From contig JAEUTA010000027.1 in the NCBI GenBank assembly GCA_016788205.1, positions 147,126-211,125 of the forward strand: a stretch of 64,000 nt of DNA, read 5' to 3'. Numbering within the stretch: position 1 is the first letter of the stretch; every line of letters begins with the position of its first letter. Positions 26,681 to 35,691 of the stretch are shown one piece after another. The notes below the pieces were generated by a model. That model saw only the letters and a list, made by a program, of their open reading frames with translations. It searched no databases and was not told where the DNA came from. The position numbers and the translations under genes are program-made. The DNA comes from Flavobacteriales bacterium (GTDB lineage Bacteria; Bacteroidota; Bacteroidia; Flavobacteriales_F; PHOS-HE28).

Positions 26681-29320
26681 GTGGATAAGTCGAAGAAAGC
26701 GGTCGACGAAAGCAACTATTGGCCCGTCAACTTTGTCAGGCAACACCGGAACGGTAAGTCTGGCAATGATGTGATGCTGCACGATACCCTGCTTCGACAT
26801 GCGGAACAACGCCCGGGCAAGGAAGCTTTGCGAGCGCTGGACGGCCGGGCTATATCGTATGGGGAGCTTCCTCATCGGCTCGGGGCTGTTCAGCGTTGGG
26901 TCGCTGGCGTCGGGGTTCCTTACGGTCAGGTGCTGGCCGTTGCCATGTCGAACGGTGCCGATGCCGTCCTGACTTTGCTGGGCGCATCATTGCACGCCAC
27001 ATTGTCCCCATTGGATCCCGATCTGGGGCCTGCTGAGATCAGGTCCATGCTGGAGCAGGTAGGTGCCAAAGGGATCCTCACGGATGTTGCGCACGCCGGG
27101 CGATTGAGCGCGCTTGCGGCTGAGTTGGGTGTTCCCTTGTTCATTCCTCCGTTCCAGGGGAGTGGAGACCTCGGTACGTTATCCGGTGGTGCGAACGGTG
27201 GATTCATCGCCCCCACCCCGGATCACGTCCTTCTCCTCCATCGTACATCGGGCACCACAGGTACATCGAAGCGCGTTCCGCTGCGCGCCAACAACATCGG
27301 CATACAGGCGCGCAACACGGCCGATAGTTTGAACCTGACCGATCAGGATCGCATCGTGAACGTGATGCCTATTTTCCACATGCATGGTTTCGGCTGTTTG
27401 AGCGGAACATTGTGGAGCGGTGGTACGGTGATATGCACACCTGGCCACGACGGAAAGCATTATGCGGAATGGGTCCGCACCCACAAGCCCACGTGGTTCT
27501 CGGCGTCCCCCACCATCCTGCACGACATAACACGTGCACATCGGCAGGATCCGCTGCTGAAGGAAGAAGCGCCCTATCGCTTCATACGGTCCCTTTCGGC
27601 GGCCATCCCGTTCGGTCTGGCCGAGGAGATCGAACGCGCTACGGTAGCACCCTTGGTGGAGCAGTATGGCCTTACGGAGGCATTGTCGCCCGTTATCGCC
27701 AATCATCCGCCTCCCGGTTCGCGCAAGCTGGGGTCCATCGGCAAAGCTTACCGCACCGAGGTGCGCATCATGGATCAGGAGGGAAGGGAGGTGCTGAATG
27801 GAGAGGTTGGCGAGATCACGCTGAAAGGTCCGGGTGTCATCGAGGCTTATGCGGAAACACCCGAACTGAACGCCAAGGCGTGGTTCGGTGATCATTTCCG
27901 GACCGGCGATCTGGGATATCGGGATGATGACGGGCGCATCTACATCACTGGGCGGTCCAAGGAAGAGATCAACCGAGGTGGAGAGAAGATCAGTCCGTAT
28001 GAAGTGGAAGCGGCGCTTGCCGGTCACCCGGGAGTGAAGGTCGCCGCTGCGTTCGCTGTACCTCACCCGACGTTGGGAGATGAAGTGGCTTTGGCTTACG
28101 TGCCCGTGGGGGCTCCGGTAGGTTCTGAGGAGTTGCGACGCTGGATGCTCGGTCGCATCGCTGCTTTCAAGGCCCCGAAGAAGTACTTCGTAGTGGACGA
28201 GCTACCGACCACCGCCACTGGGAAGGTGAAGCGCTATGCGTTGGCTGGTCTCTTGAACGATGGTTCGCCGATCGAGATCGCCGAAGCGAACGGTGCTACC
28301 ACCATGGAGCCCTATGAGCGGGCCGTGGCACAGGCCTTGGCCGCTGGTCCGCTGCTGGGAGTGGACCCCGAAGTGCTGCCTGCCGACTATGTGCAACGCA
28401 CAGTTGCGTTGGTCTGGGGACAGGAACTGGGTCTTGAGCGGGTGCTGCTCACCGATGACTTCTTCCTGCTGGGCGGCGACAGCCTGTCGGGGGTGCGTAT
28501 CTGTGGCCGGTTGTGCGACATGCTCGGCTGCCAGGTGAAACTGGTGGATCTCTTCCGCAACCCGAAACTGAAGGACTTCGCCGTGGAGCTCGGTCGCACG
28601 GAAACCACCCGTCGATGGACCAACCTGGCTCCCATACGATCGACCGGATCGCGGCTGCCTTTCGTTTGCGTTCACGGGGACGAAGGCAACTACAACATCC
28701 CGCGCTTGTTGAACGAGGATCGTCCTTTCCTCGGCTTCATGCACCAAGGCGAGGACGGTCTGGGCATGAAGCACCAGACCATCAGGTCCATCGCACGTCA
28801 TTACGCGAACGAACTGTTGGATGCCCGCCCCGATGGTCCGTACATCCTATCCGGTTTCAGCATGGGCGGCGTCATCGCTTTTGAGATGGCGCGCAGGTTG
28901 GTGTCCTTGGGCAAGGAGGTTCCACTGCTCGTGCTGTTGGATGCGCGAGGACCTGATTTTAACTGGTGGCGCTATGCACCGCGCACCAAATTGGCCGACC
29001 TACGAGGCGATCTCCTGCGCCCCCGCTGTGATCGTTACCTCGATCGCGGTCAACCCATCCCGTTCAAACTGCGCAATTTCTATATCATCAATACGTATCG
29101 CAGGGCGCTGGAACGGTACCAACCCAAGCCGTATAGCGGCAAGGTGCTGCTGGTGCGGAGCAGGCAGCGTGCGAACGAACCGGCCGGGTGGCAGAACCTG
29201 CTGCTCGGCGATGTGCACACACGTGTGCTACCTGGTGAGCACTTGACCATACTACGCGAACCTCACGTGCGAGCGGTGGTAGCGGCTGTGGAGGAGTACC
29301 TCCGTGGAAGCGGAATGTAG
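26681..29320 (+). CDS. Adenylation - carrier - thioesterase (NRPS-like) protein
   Basis: 879 residues from GTG 26681; ATG 26774 (MLHDTLLRHAEQRPG) is an alternative start. An AMP-forming ligase domain covers about 30-540, with the P-loop HRTSGTTGTSKRVP near 188, YGLTEA and the hinge TGRSKEEINRGGEKISP. A phosphopantetheine carrier follows, with the attachment serine in LLGGDSLSGV at residue 601. A type I thioesterase ends the chain, with GFSMGG serine at 727. There is no condensation or reductase domain. The A-T-TE layout is known from aryl-pyruvate-dimerising synthetases such as RalA/AtrA, but here the ligase looks closer to acyl-CoA synthetases. It needs a phosphopantetheinyl transferase encoded elsewhere. 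Product unknown. Confidence 0.88.
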   Translation: MDKSKKAVDESNYWPVNFVRQHRNGKSGNDVMLHDTLLRHAEQRPGKEALRALDGRAISYGELPHRLGAVQRWVAGVGVPYGQVLAVAMSNGADAVLTLLGASLHATLSPLDPDLGPAEIRSMLEQVGAKGILTDVAHAGRLSALAAELGVPLFIPPFQGSGDLGTLSGGANGGFIAPTPDHVLLLHRTSGTTGTSKRVPLRANNIGIQARNTADSLNLTDQDRIVNVMPIFHMHGFGCLSGTLWSGGTVICTPGHDGKHYAEWVRTHKPTWFSASPTILHDITRAHRQDPLLKEEAPYRFIRSLSAAIPFGLAEEIERATVAPLVEQYGLTEALSPVIANHPPPGSRKLGSIGKAYRTEVRIMDQEGREVLNGEVGEITLKGPGVIEAYAETPELNAKAWFGDHFRTGDLGYRDDDGRIYITGRSKEEINRGGEKISPYEVEAALAGHPGVKVAAAFAVPHPTLGDEVALAYVPVGAPVGSEELRRWMLGRIAAFKAPKKYFVVDELPTTATGKVKRYALAGLLNDGSPIEIAEANGATTMEPYERAVAQALAAGPLLGVDPEVLPADYVQRTVALVWGQELGLERVLLTDDFFLLGGDSLSGVRICGRLCDMLGCQVKLVDLFRNPKLKDFAVELGRTETTRRWTNLAPIRSTGSRLPFVCVHGDEGNYNIPRLLNEDRPFLGFMHQGEDGLGMKHQTIRSIARHYANELLDARPDGPYILSGFSMGGVIAFEMARRLVSLGKEVPLLVLLDARGPDFNWWRYAPRTKLADLRGDLLRPRCDRYLDRGQPIPFKLRNFYIINTYRRALERYQPKPYSGKVLLVRSRQRANEPAGWQNLLLGDVHTRVLPGEHLTILREPHVRAVVAAVEEYLRGSGM

Positions 29321-29593
29321 TCCAGTGCACCCCCGAGTGCGGCCTATGCGTTCCGTACCGTTCTCCATGTTCTGCAGCAGGTCGAAATGCAACAGAGCAC
29401 GGATCCTTCTCTTCCCAAGAGAGAAGAAAATACGGCCGGTGGTGGACAGGAAGTACATGCTCGTCGATCGTTGACAGCTTCTCATCTGATCGCCGGAACC
29501 CTTGTCGAAAACCTGCGTTCCGTGCATGCCCATGCGCAACCGTTGTAGGGGCAGTTTTGTCCAGTACTAGGAACCGCTCAAACCTGCACACTT

Positions 29594-30106
29594 ATGGCAC
29601 GTCTTCCCATGCAACCCTTGTTGATCACCAACATGCTGCGCGGTTATCTGTACGAGGTGAACTTCGTTTACAAGCGGCTCCCCGCAGCCTTGGAGCGTGC
29701 TGGTGTAGCCACCACGGTGCAGCGTTGGGGTTCGTTCTTCAAAGAACAGGTGGATACGGTTCGCGATCACCACACGGCATTGCAGAACGTGGTGAAGGAA
29801 TGGGATCAACGCCTTCGTCCGTGCGCATGCTCGGAGGTCGATGAACTGTTGAATGAACTGCACCACGCCCTCGTGGCCCGGGGTACCACGCATACGATGG
29901 AACGCAGGGTACATGAAGTGATCACCCTATTGCGACGGTTGGTGGTGGCTCGTCTGGACGAAGGGGTTCAACTCGCACGAAAGCTCGGCGAAGTGGAACT
30001 GGCAGAGCGCTTGGAGGCACTTTTCGCGGATGAACGTGCACAGCACGACCTGATGCAGGACCCACAGCGCACGGAGGGTCTCTCGTTGACCACGCCGACC
30101 GCGTAA
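29594..30106 (+). CDS. Helical protein, possibly ferritin-like (DUF892/YciF type)
   Basis: 170 residues, almost entirely predicted helices. The pattern (YLYEVNFVYKRLPAALERAG, FFKEQVDTVRDHHTALQNV, KLGEVELAERLEALFADE) recalls the four-helix YciE/YciF (DUF892) proteins, which take part in stress responses. The metal-binding Glu/His set is not unambiguous, so this is a tentative family call. The 273-base gap before it holds no convincing gene. It is downstream of, but not tightly linked to, the A-T-TE gene. Confidence 0.6.
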   Translation: MARLPMQPLLITNMLRGYLYEVNFVYKRLPAALERAGVATTVQRWGSFFKEQVDTVRDHHTALQNVVKEWDQRLRPCACSEVDELLNELHHALVARGTTHTMERRVHEVITLLRRLVVARLDEGVQLARKLGEVELAERLEALFADERAQHDLMQDPQRTEGLSLTTPTA

Positions 30107-30129
30107 GTCGGTCCTGTCAAGTTACAGGA

Positions 30130-30678
30130 CTACGCTCGTCGCGCTTGAGCGTGCATCTGCTCGGCCACGCTTTCGATAAGAAAGCTGCCTTTGTTGGCGA
30201 TGGCCAGGCCGAAACGTTCAGGATCCAACTTCATGAAGATGACGTTCCTCGCAGAGAGCATGACGGTTCGTCCAGCCACGACCCCTACGGAAAGCGTGTT
30301 GTCCTCGTCGTCGGTGAAAGCATGAGCCGGGTCCAGGAGTTCGGCGAAGAAGGTCTGTACACCATGTGCGGTATCTGTCCAGCGGGTCACTATCACTGGC
30401 ACGTCGGTAAGGTCGGCATCGCGCTTGGCCATCTGGCCCATTTCGCCACGCACCGTTCGAAGCCATGGGACAAGGGCGGTTAATTCCGTGCTCGTGGGCT
30501 CATTGGCGCTCCAAATGCGCAACGGCATCGGTTCATGACCATCTTCGGTCAGCACCAATTGCCGTGGTTCAAGCCCCTCGATGCCGGATCCGAGTACCTC
30601 GTTCCCTACGGAGCTGAAATACCGCCCGGCCTCGCGGGACTGTGCTGCACCCGCTTTGAAGTGGAAGGTGAACGCCAT
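30130..30678 (-). CDS. Hypothetical cytosolic protein
   Basis: 182 residues from ATG 30678 (MAFTFHFKAGAAQSREAG); an upstream in-frame ATG at 30792 adds 38 residues that look non-coding. No signal peptide or membrane segment. Mixed alpha/beta composition with a conserved-looking middle (ADLTDVPVIVTRWTDTAHG). I do not recognise the family. Convergent with the helical protein at 29594; the 274 bases upstream hold only the MFS gene's promoter region. Confidence 0.6.
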   Translation of the reverse strand: MAFTFHFKAGAAQSREAGRYFSSVGNEVLGSGIEGLEPRQLVLTEDGHEPMPLRIWSANEPTSTELTALVPWLRTVRGEMGQMAKRDADLTDVPVIVTRWTDTAHGVQTFFAELLDPAHAFTDDEDNTLSVGVVAGRTVMLSARNVIFMKLDPERFGLAIANKGSFLIESVAEQMHAQARRA

Positions 30679-30940
30679 ACCCTCTATACGTCGGATCCTG
30701 TGCCAGGTTGGCCTCGTGCAGCGTAACCTTTTGGAAGTGATGACTGCAAGCCCATGAACTGGATTTAAGTTGGTTGGAGGTACGAAAGTCATTGGTTATC
30801 ATGTAATTGGGTCGCCCTCGAACGCTGTTCTCTCATGCGGCGAATTCAGTTCTCTCAACGCATGCGATAAGATGGCTTTACGGTGGAAGATCTTCTCGTG
30901 CGATGTGGGACACCAGCGCCGATGTTGCGGCATCGGCGGG

Positions 30941-30948
30941 TAGGTTTG
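30941..30948 (+). promoter_or_regulatory. Putative -7 promoter box of the MFS gene
   Basis: TAGGTTTG, a full TAnnTTTG match, ending 4 nt before ATG 30953. Confidence 0.5.
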
Positions 30949-30952
30949 CGCC

Positions 30953-32194
30953 ATGCTCGCACGGGCTTTTCGTTTCTACATCGATTCCTTCCGTGGCTTC
31001 AGTCGGGAGATCTGGCTGCTTACGTTGGTCACGTTCATCAACCGGGCGGGAACGATGGTGGTGCCGTTCATGTCGCTGTATCTCACCAAGGACATGGGCC
31101 TTTCGTTGAAGCAGGTGGGATGGGTGATGAGCGCATTCGGCGCTGGTTCCGTAGTGGGGTCCTGGATCGGAGGTAAGCTCACGGACAAGATCGGCTTCTA
31201 CGATGTCATGATCGGTGCGCTGCTCACCTCCGGCCTGGCGTTCATCGGGCTGCAATGGATCACAGGATTCGTTCCGTTCTGTGCGGCCGTCTTTTTCCTG
31301 CTGGTATTGTCCGATGCGTTCCGTCCGGCCATGTTCGTTGCCATCCGCAGCTATGCCAAGCCCGAAAGCAGGACGCGAGCGGTCACCTTGATCCGTTTGG
31401 CCATCAACCTGGGCTTCAGTCTAGGACCTGCGATCGGTGGTGTCATCATCGCTGGCTGGGGATATGCCGGTCTGTTCTGGATGGATGGGGTCACCTGCCT
31501 TGCGGCGATGGCACTGATGCTGGTGGGGTTGCCACGCGCACGAGCGATCATGGACGGTGATGCAGCGCGGTCTACCGCGAACGGCTCCCCGTATGCTGAC
31601 CGTCCATTCCTGTTCTTCGTTATCACGGTGGCGCTCATCAGCATCCCATTCCTTCAGTACTTCAGTTCGGTGCCGTTGTTCTACAGCGAAGTACATCATC
31701 GCAGCGAGGCTTACATCGGCCTGCTGTTGGGCATGAACGGCTTGCTCATCTTCCTTCTGGAAATGCCCCTGGTCAAGTATTGCGAAACACGCCGGTTCGG
31801 TCTTTACGGTCTGCTGCGCTTCAGCGTGTTGCTTTTCGCGCTCAGCTTCCTGGTGCTGAACCTCTTTCCCAGCGTGGTTTTCCTGTGGGTGGGCATGTTC
31901 CTGGCCACCGTGGGTGAGATGTTGAACTTCCCGTTCATGAACCGTTTCGCGTACGAACGTGCGGAGCGTGGGAGACCCGGTGCCTACATGGCGCTCTTCA
32001 CCATCGCTTGGAGCGTAGCGCATATCGTGGGACATACGTTCGGGTTGAACCTGGTGGCCACCTTCGACTACACGGTCACCTGGTATGTCTTCACCGCGAT
32101 GCTGGTGCTCACCATCGGTGCGCTCCATATACTGGAGGCCATGGTACGCAAGGAGGCCATGCGTGCGGAGCGATCACCTGTTGAGCCGTTGTGA
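30953..32194 (+). CDS. Major facilitator superfamily transporter
   Basis: A 413-residue inner-membrane permease with about twelve membrane segments in two halves. The loop 2-3 motif of MFS is visible as GSWIGGKLTDKIGFYDVM. An N-terminal amphipathic stretch (FRFYIDSFRGFSREIW) precedes the first segment, as in drug-efflux-like members. Substrate cannot be inferred; a drug/proton antiporter or sugar-efflux type is possible. Convergent with the methyltransferase gene, 3 bases apart. Confidence 0.88.
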   Translation: MLARAFRFYIDSFRGFSREIWLLTLVTFINRAGTMVVPFMSLYLTKDMGLSLKQVGWVMSAFGAGSVVGSWIGGKLTDKIGFYDVMIGALLTSGLAFIGLQWITGFVPFCAAVFFLLVLSDAFRPAMFVAIRSYAKPESRTRAVTLIRLAINLGFSLGPAIGGVIIAGWGYAGLFWMDGVTCLAAMALMLVGLPRARAIMDGDAARSTANGSPYADRPFLFFVITVALISIPFLQYFSSVPLFYSEVHHRSEAYIGLLLGMNGLLIFLLEMPLVKYCETRRFGLYGLLRFSVLLFALSFLVLNLFPSVVFLWVGMFLATVGEMLNFPFMNRFAYERAERGRPGAYMALFTIAWSVAHIVGHTFGLNLVATFDYTVTWYVFTAMLVLTIGALHILEAMVRKEAMRAERSPVEPL

Positions 32195-32197
32195 TCT

Positions 32198-32827
32198 TCA
32201 TCGCTTCCGGAACAGCAGGCTCAAGATGCGGGGCGTGGTCTCTCGGTCGTCGTTATCGAAGTGTTCCCCCAGACTGATCAGTTCAAGACCGGCCGCAGAT
32301 GCTGCGGAAAGGAAGTCGGATACGTGATGGTCATGGCAGCGCACCACTTGTGTTCCATTCTCGGTCACGAACCGCGCTTTCGAACCACTGTATTGTTTGA
32401 AAGGATGCAGTTCGCCGATGTACAGATGGCCGCGTGCATCCAGCACCGTGGCGGCAGCCAGAAGAACGGGAGCGAGATGTTCGATGTGTTCAAGCGTGAG
32501 ACAGAAGGTGATAAGGTCATAAGTGCCTTCAACGAAGTCCCACGGCTGGAGCACATCAGCTTGCCTGAAGCATACCCTGGCTGAACGGATCTTGTCGCGG
32601 GCCACATCCAGCATGCCTTCAGAAAGGTCGATGGCGGTGATGTGTTGGGCCGATCCCACCAACCATGCGGTGTTCTTGCCCGTGCCACAACCGATCTCCA
32701 GTACACGGTGGAAGGTCAATGGCGCAAGTGTTGAGCGCAGCACTTGTGCTTCCATATCGCGTGTACGGTTGTGGTCCTTGTCGTACTGCGCGCTCCAGCT
32801 GTCGTAAGCCTCTTTCGGGTCCATCAT
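32198..32827 (-). CDS. Class I SAM-dependent methyltransferase
   Basis: A 209-residue small-molecule-type methyltransferase. Motif I RVLEIGCGTGKNTAWL is intact, with the acidic ribose-binding AIDLSEGMLD, motif IV YDLITFCLTLEHIEHL and a His-rich late segment (CHDHHVSDFL). These match Methyltransf_11 enzymes such as those of quinone or polyketide tailoring. The substrate is unknown. A TAGTTTCG box lies 7 nt upstream. Confidence 0.85.
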   Translation of the reverse strand: MMDPKEAYDSWSAQYDKDHNRTRDMEAQVLRSTLAPLTFHRVLEIGCGTGKNTAWLVGSAQHITAIDLSEGMLDVARDKIRSARVCFRQADVLQPWDFVEGTYDLITFCLTLEHIEHLAPVLLAAATVLDARGHLYIGELHPFKQYSGSKARFVTENGTQVVRCHDHHVSDFLSAASAAGLELISLGEHFDNDDRETTPRILSLLFRKR

Positions 32828-32834
32828 GGCCTGG

Positions 32835-32842
32835 CGAAACTA
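32835..32842 (-). promoter_or_regulatory. Putative -7 promoter box of the methyltransferase gene
   Basis: TAGTTTCG on the minus strand, ending 7 nt before ATG 32827. Confidence 0.4.
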
Positions 32843-32860
32843 GTTCCAGCGCAACGCGGA

Positions 32861-33679
32861 TCAGTGCTGGCCGCTGCCATAGGGCTCCATGCGCCCAACC
32901 TGCAAGGGCATTCCGTGTTCGGCCTGTCGCCAGATGGCGTTGCGCGAGTCCACATTGAAACGGTGGCCCTGCCAGGTAAGCTGGTAGCGGAATTCACCGT
33001 TCGTTTGCGCGATGCATGTGCCGAATTCGATGGGCTGCGCATGGGCGTTGAACCAGACCAGCTTGCCTTCCGCATCCACATAGTAGGTGTTGGCATCCCC
33101 GGCCATCCGCACCACATGCTCGAAGTCACGTTCCACACGGTAATCCACCGGATCGTCGCCCCGTGCGAGATGCAACGCTTCGCTCCATCCTTGTTCGATG
33201 GCCTCCAATCGGGCATGGCGAGGCGGGTGTCGTTCGGTACCGTGCACATCGCCGGCGATCTTCATGGCAGCGAGCGTGGCGTCCAAGGTGGCGCCCATCC
33301 GTTGCAGGATGAATCCGGAATAGCGATCACAGGCGAGCTCGTCACCCGGGCGTACCGCATCGGGCTCCAGCGTATGGCCCAGTAGGTGATGCGCGATCTC
33401 ATGCGCCATGATGCTCACGGCGGCGAGGTCGGTGCGCGCTGAGTCGAGAATGGAGGAGATGAAAGCAGGATCGTAGGCGATGATACGTTCATGCCCTTTG
33501 ATGTAGGCTACTGCGGTGCGTACCTGCTCATCTTCGCGCACCGTGAAGTTGGGGAGCAGGCCGCTGTGGCGCACGACACGGTACACGGCTTCTTTCGCGG
33601 CCGCTTCGTTCATGCGCGCCTGGGCGAGAAGACAACTGCCCGAGATCAGCAGGGCCGTGGACAGGATCGTGCGGAGCAT
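32861..33679 (-). CDS. Secreted M48-like zinc metallopeptidase
   Basis: 272 residues with a signal peptide from ATG 33679 (MLRTILSTALLISGSCLLAQ). The zinc motif AHEIAHHLLGH gives HEIAH, and the downstream ELACDRYSGFIL supplies the third zinc ligand (ExxxD), as in M48 peptidases. A C-terminal part of about 110 residues (YRVERDFEHVV...) is beta-rich and probably non-catalytic. It would act in the periplasm or at the surface. Divergent from the thioesterase gene. Confidence 0.82.
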   Translation of the reverse strand: MLRTILSTALLISGSCLLAQARMNEAAAKEAVYRVVRHSGLLPNFTVREDEQVRTAVAYIKGHERIIAYDPAFISSILDSARTDLAAVSIMAHEIAHHLLGHTLEPDAVRPGDELACDRYSGFILQRMGATLDATLAAMKIAGDVHGTERHPPRHARLEAIEQGWSEALHLARGDDPVDYRVERDFEHVVRMAGDANTYYVDAEGKLVWFNAHAQPIEFGTCIAQTNGEFRYQLTWQGHRFNVDSRNAIWRQAEHGMPLQVGRMEPYGSGQH

Positions 33680-33713
33680 GAGCGGAAGATAGTTCGTGTC
33701 CGTACATGGCACC

Positions 33714-33721
33714 TAGCTTTG
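33714..33721 (+). promoter_or_regulatory. Putative -7 promoter box of the thioesterase gene
   Basis: TAGCTTTG, identical to the surE box, ending 5 nt before ATG 33727. It supports that start over the upstream in-frame ATG. Confidence 0.5.
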
Positions 33722-33726
33722 CAACG

Positions 33727-34173
33727 ATGACAAGTCAGACCGGAACCTTCCGCTCGCGCATCACCCTGCGCTGGGCGGACATCGATGCCAATTTCCACCT
33801 CCGCCATTCGGTGTACTACGATCTGGGGGCGGCCCATCGCACGGAGATGCTCGCTTCACTCGGCATACACATGCGCGACATGCAGAAAGGAGGATTCGCA
33901 CCGGTGCTTTTCCGAGAAGAGTGTCGGTTCCTGCGCGAGATCCGCATGGAAGATACCATGGAGTTGGAGGCGTGTGTTACGCAGTTGAGCAGGGACTACC
34001 GCAAATTCGGCTTCCAGCAGCGCTTCCTGCGAGGCGAAGAAGTGTGCGCCATCCTGCGCGTTGAAGGGGCCTGGTTTGATGCGCGCGCACGCAAGGTGGC
34101 GGCTCCACCGCAGCCGGTCATCGAAGCCATTCAACGGGTGGGAACGACGGACGATTTCGCTTGGATCGATTGA
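33727..34173 (+). CDS. Hotdog-fold acyl-CoA thioesterase
   Basis: 148 residues of the 4-hydroxybenzoyl-CoA thioesterase / YbgC-like type. The N-terminal RWADIDANFHLRHSVYYDLG places the catalytic Asp/His region and the long hotdog helix. FREECRFLREIRMEDTMELEA forms the central sheet. It should hydrolyse a thioester in the cytosol; acyl specificity is unknown. ATG 33727 is supported by the adjacent -7 box. Confidence 0.85.
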   Translation: MTSQTGTFRSRITLRWADIDANFHLRHSVYYDLGAAHRTEMLASLGIHMRDMQKGGFAPVLFREECRFLREIRMEDTMELEACVTQLSRDYRKFGFQQRFLRGEEVCAILRVEGAWFDARARKVAAPPQPVIEAIQRVGTTDDFAWID

Positions 34174-34183
34174 CCCCTGGAAC

Positions 34184-34471
34184 TCATCCGATCCTGCTGG
34201 TCACGTCCTCGATCGCATCGGTGAGCTCTACACAGGCCCGGATGGTATCACGGTAGAGTTCGGCTCGTGGAGTGAGCGTGCTTTCACGCAACGCGTCCAC
34301 CAGAACGCGCAGCCCATCGCAGCGCTGGTCCGTGCCGATGCCATTCGCCATCTGCCGGTCGATGTCGGCGATCAAGCCTTCATCCATGTGGTCGTTGCGC
34401 AGTTCGGTCTGGAGCATCAACACCGTTCTGCGCAGGGTTCGCAGGCTCCGTGTCAGTTCAAGGTCGGTCAT
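34184..34471 (-). CDS. Small hypothetical helical protein
   Basis: 95 residues, predicted mostly helical, no signal peptide or membrane segment (MTDLELTRSLRTLRRTVLML). Slightly acidic C-terminus. It follows the TGDG-family gene by 47 bases in the same direction. No family recognised; codon usage looks normal, so I consider it probably real. Confidence 0.5.
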   Translation of the reverse strand: MTDLELTRSLRTLRRTVLMLQTELRNDHMDEGLIADIDRQMANGIGTDQRCDGLRVLVDALRESTLTPRAELYRDTIRACVELTDAIEDVTSRIG

Positions 34472-34518
34472 CGCGGATGCGAAGATGCGCTAGTACGTTC
34501 AAAACCCGGTGGGCGTGT

Positions 34519-35691
34519 TCAACGGACGTTGAGGACGTCACCTTCCTCGGCAAGGCCTTGCATGCGGACACCGACTTGGCCGCCGGGTGTTTCATACTCG
34601 ATCTCAAAGGCGCCGACCACGGGTCTTCCGTATTGAGCAGCGCGAAAAACAAAAAGCCCCTCCATCACGTCCGCGGATGGAAGCCAGCCGATCTCCTCGT
34701 CGGGTGTGCGGATCGCCCCGTAGCGTTGTTCCAGAACGTAGATGAAGGCAGGCCACTCGGGTGGCCTGGCCCAGCGGAACCGATCAAGCTGTAGATCCGT
34801 GTTCAACCGATCAGGGGTCAGCTCCTCATCGTATTTCAACCGGAAGGGTGCGAATTGTCCGTCCGGCTGTTTTTCCATCAGCAGGGCGGCTTCGGGCGTC
34901 ATGCGTAGTCCCCTGTGGTAGGTGCCCATGGGTGTGGTCGCATGGAACGGACTGTTCTCGCTCGTGATCATCAGGTCAGGGATGTCGTCGGAAGTGAGGT
35001 CAATGGATTCGTCTGGTGCCAAGCCGGCGGGTATCACTACCTGCGGTGCTTGCTCCTCGTGTCCAAAGTCTAACAGGACATCTTTCGGAGGCTTGTTCGG
35101 CAGCGGTTCATGCCGTTCGCCGAAACCTGGCGGTACGCGCATCGCTTCCTTGGTGGTCAACACGACACCACCCAGCGGGAACGGCAGGTCGAAGGTGAAC
35201 GTCGCGATGCTAGTTCCTTTCATGCTTACGCTTCGCAACAAGAGCACACCATCGTAGTGTTCGCCACCGCCGTACCAACCGTCCCGATCCGGACCTATGC
35301 CCGGACCAAAGGGCCGCTCCAGTACCTTGAATTCGGTGGGCTTCTTCGCGTCGGTCCAACTCAATTGCTTGAAATGGATACGTGCGGCGAGCTCGGCGGT
35401 ATCGAGGGATGCACTGTCGGGCACCGTGTACCATCGTTGGGTGCTGAGCGTGCTCCAATTCAGGATCGAGGTGCCTGGCATGGTGCGCACCACACGTCGA
35501 TACCAGCCATACAGGCCTTGCTCCGTATCCGGTGTAAGGTCAATGACCGTGGTGATCAGCATATCGGCCACACCATCGCCGGTCACATCCACCCGTTCAT
35601 CGGGCGCGATAGGGGGCACCGCGTTCTGCGCCGCACCGTAGAGAACGCTGCAGGCAAGGGCTGCAACGAGCGCGGGCCGGAACGATCTCAT
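34519..35691 (-). CDS. Secreted TGDG-family protein with two repeats
   Basis: 390 residues with a signal peptide (LVAALACSVLYGAAQ). Two homologous halves each begin with an acidic motif: DERVDVTGDGVADMLIT near residue 32 and DESIDLTSDDIPDLMITS near 225. The DxTGDGxxD pattern resembles calcium-binding loops of EF-hand/FG-GAP type. Its ATG overlaps the upstream paralogue's stop (ATGA). Related genes lie at 35688 and 58686, so this is a small local secreted family of unknown role, probably at the surface or in the periplasm. Confidence 0.75.
   Translation of the reverse strand: MRSFRPALVAALACSVLYGAAQNAVPPIAPDERVDVTGDGVADMLITTVIDLTPDTEQGLYGWYRRVVRTMPGTSILNWSTLSTQRWYTVPDSASLDTAELAARIHFKQLSWTDAKKPTEFKVLERPFGPGIGPDRDGWYGGGEHYDGVLLLRSVSMKGTSIATFTFDLPFPLGGVVLTTKEAMRVPPGFGERHEPLPNKPPKDVLLDFGHEEQAPQVVIPAGLAPDESIDLTSDDIPDLMITSENSPFHATTPMGTYHRGLRMTPEAALLMEKQPDGQFAPFRLKYDEELTPDRLNTDLQLDRFRWARPPEWPAFIYVLEQRYGAIRTPDEEIGWLPSADVMEGLFVFRAAQYGRPVVGAFEIEYETPGGQVGVRMQGLAEEGDVLNVR

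Noticed and set aside
29252..29539. 95-residue minus-strand open frame in the gap after the A-T-TE gene
   Set aside because: It overlaps the 3' end of the A-T-TE gene and has no recognisable feature.
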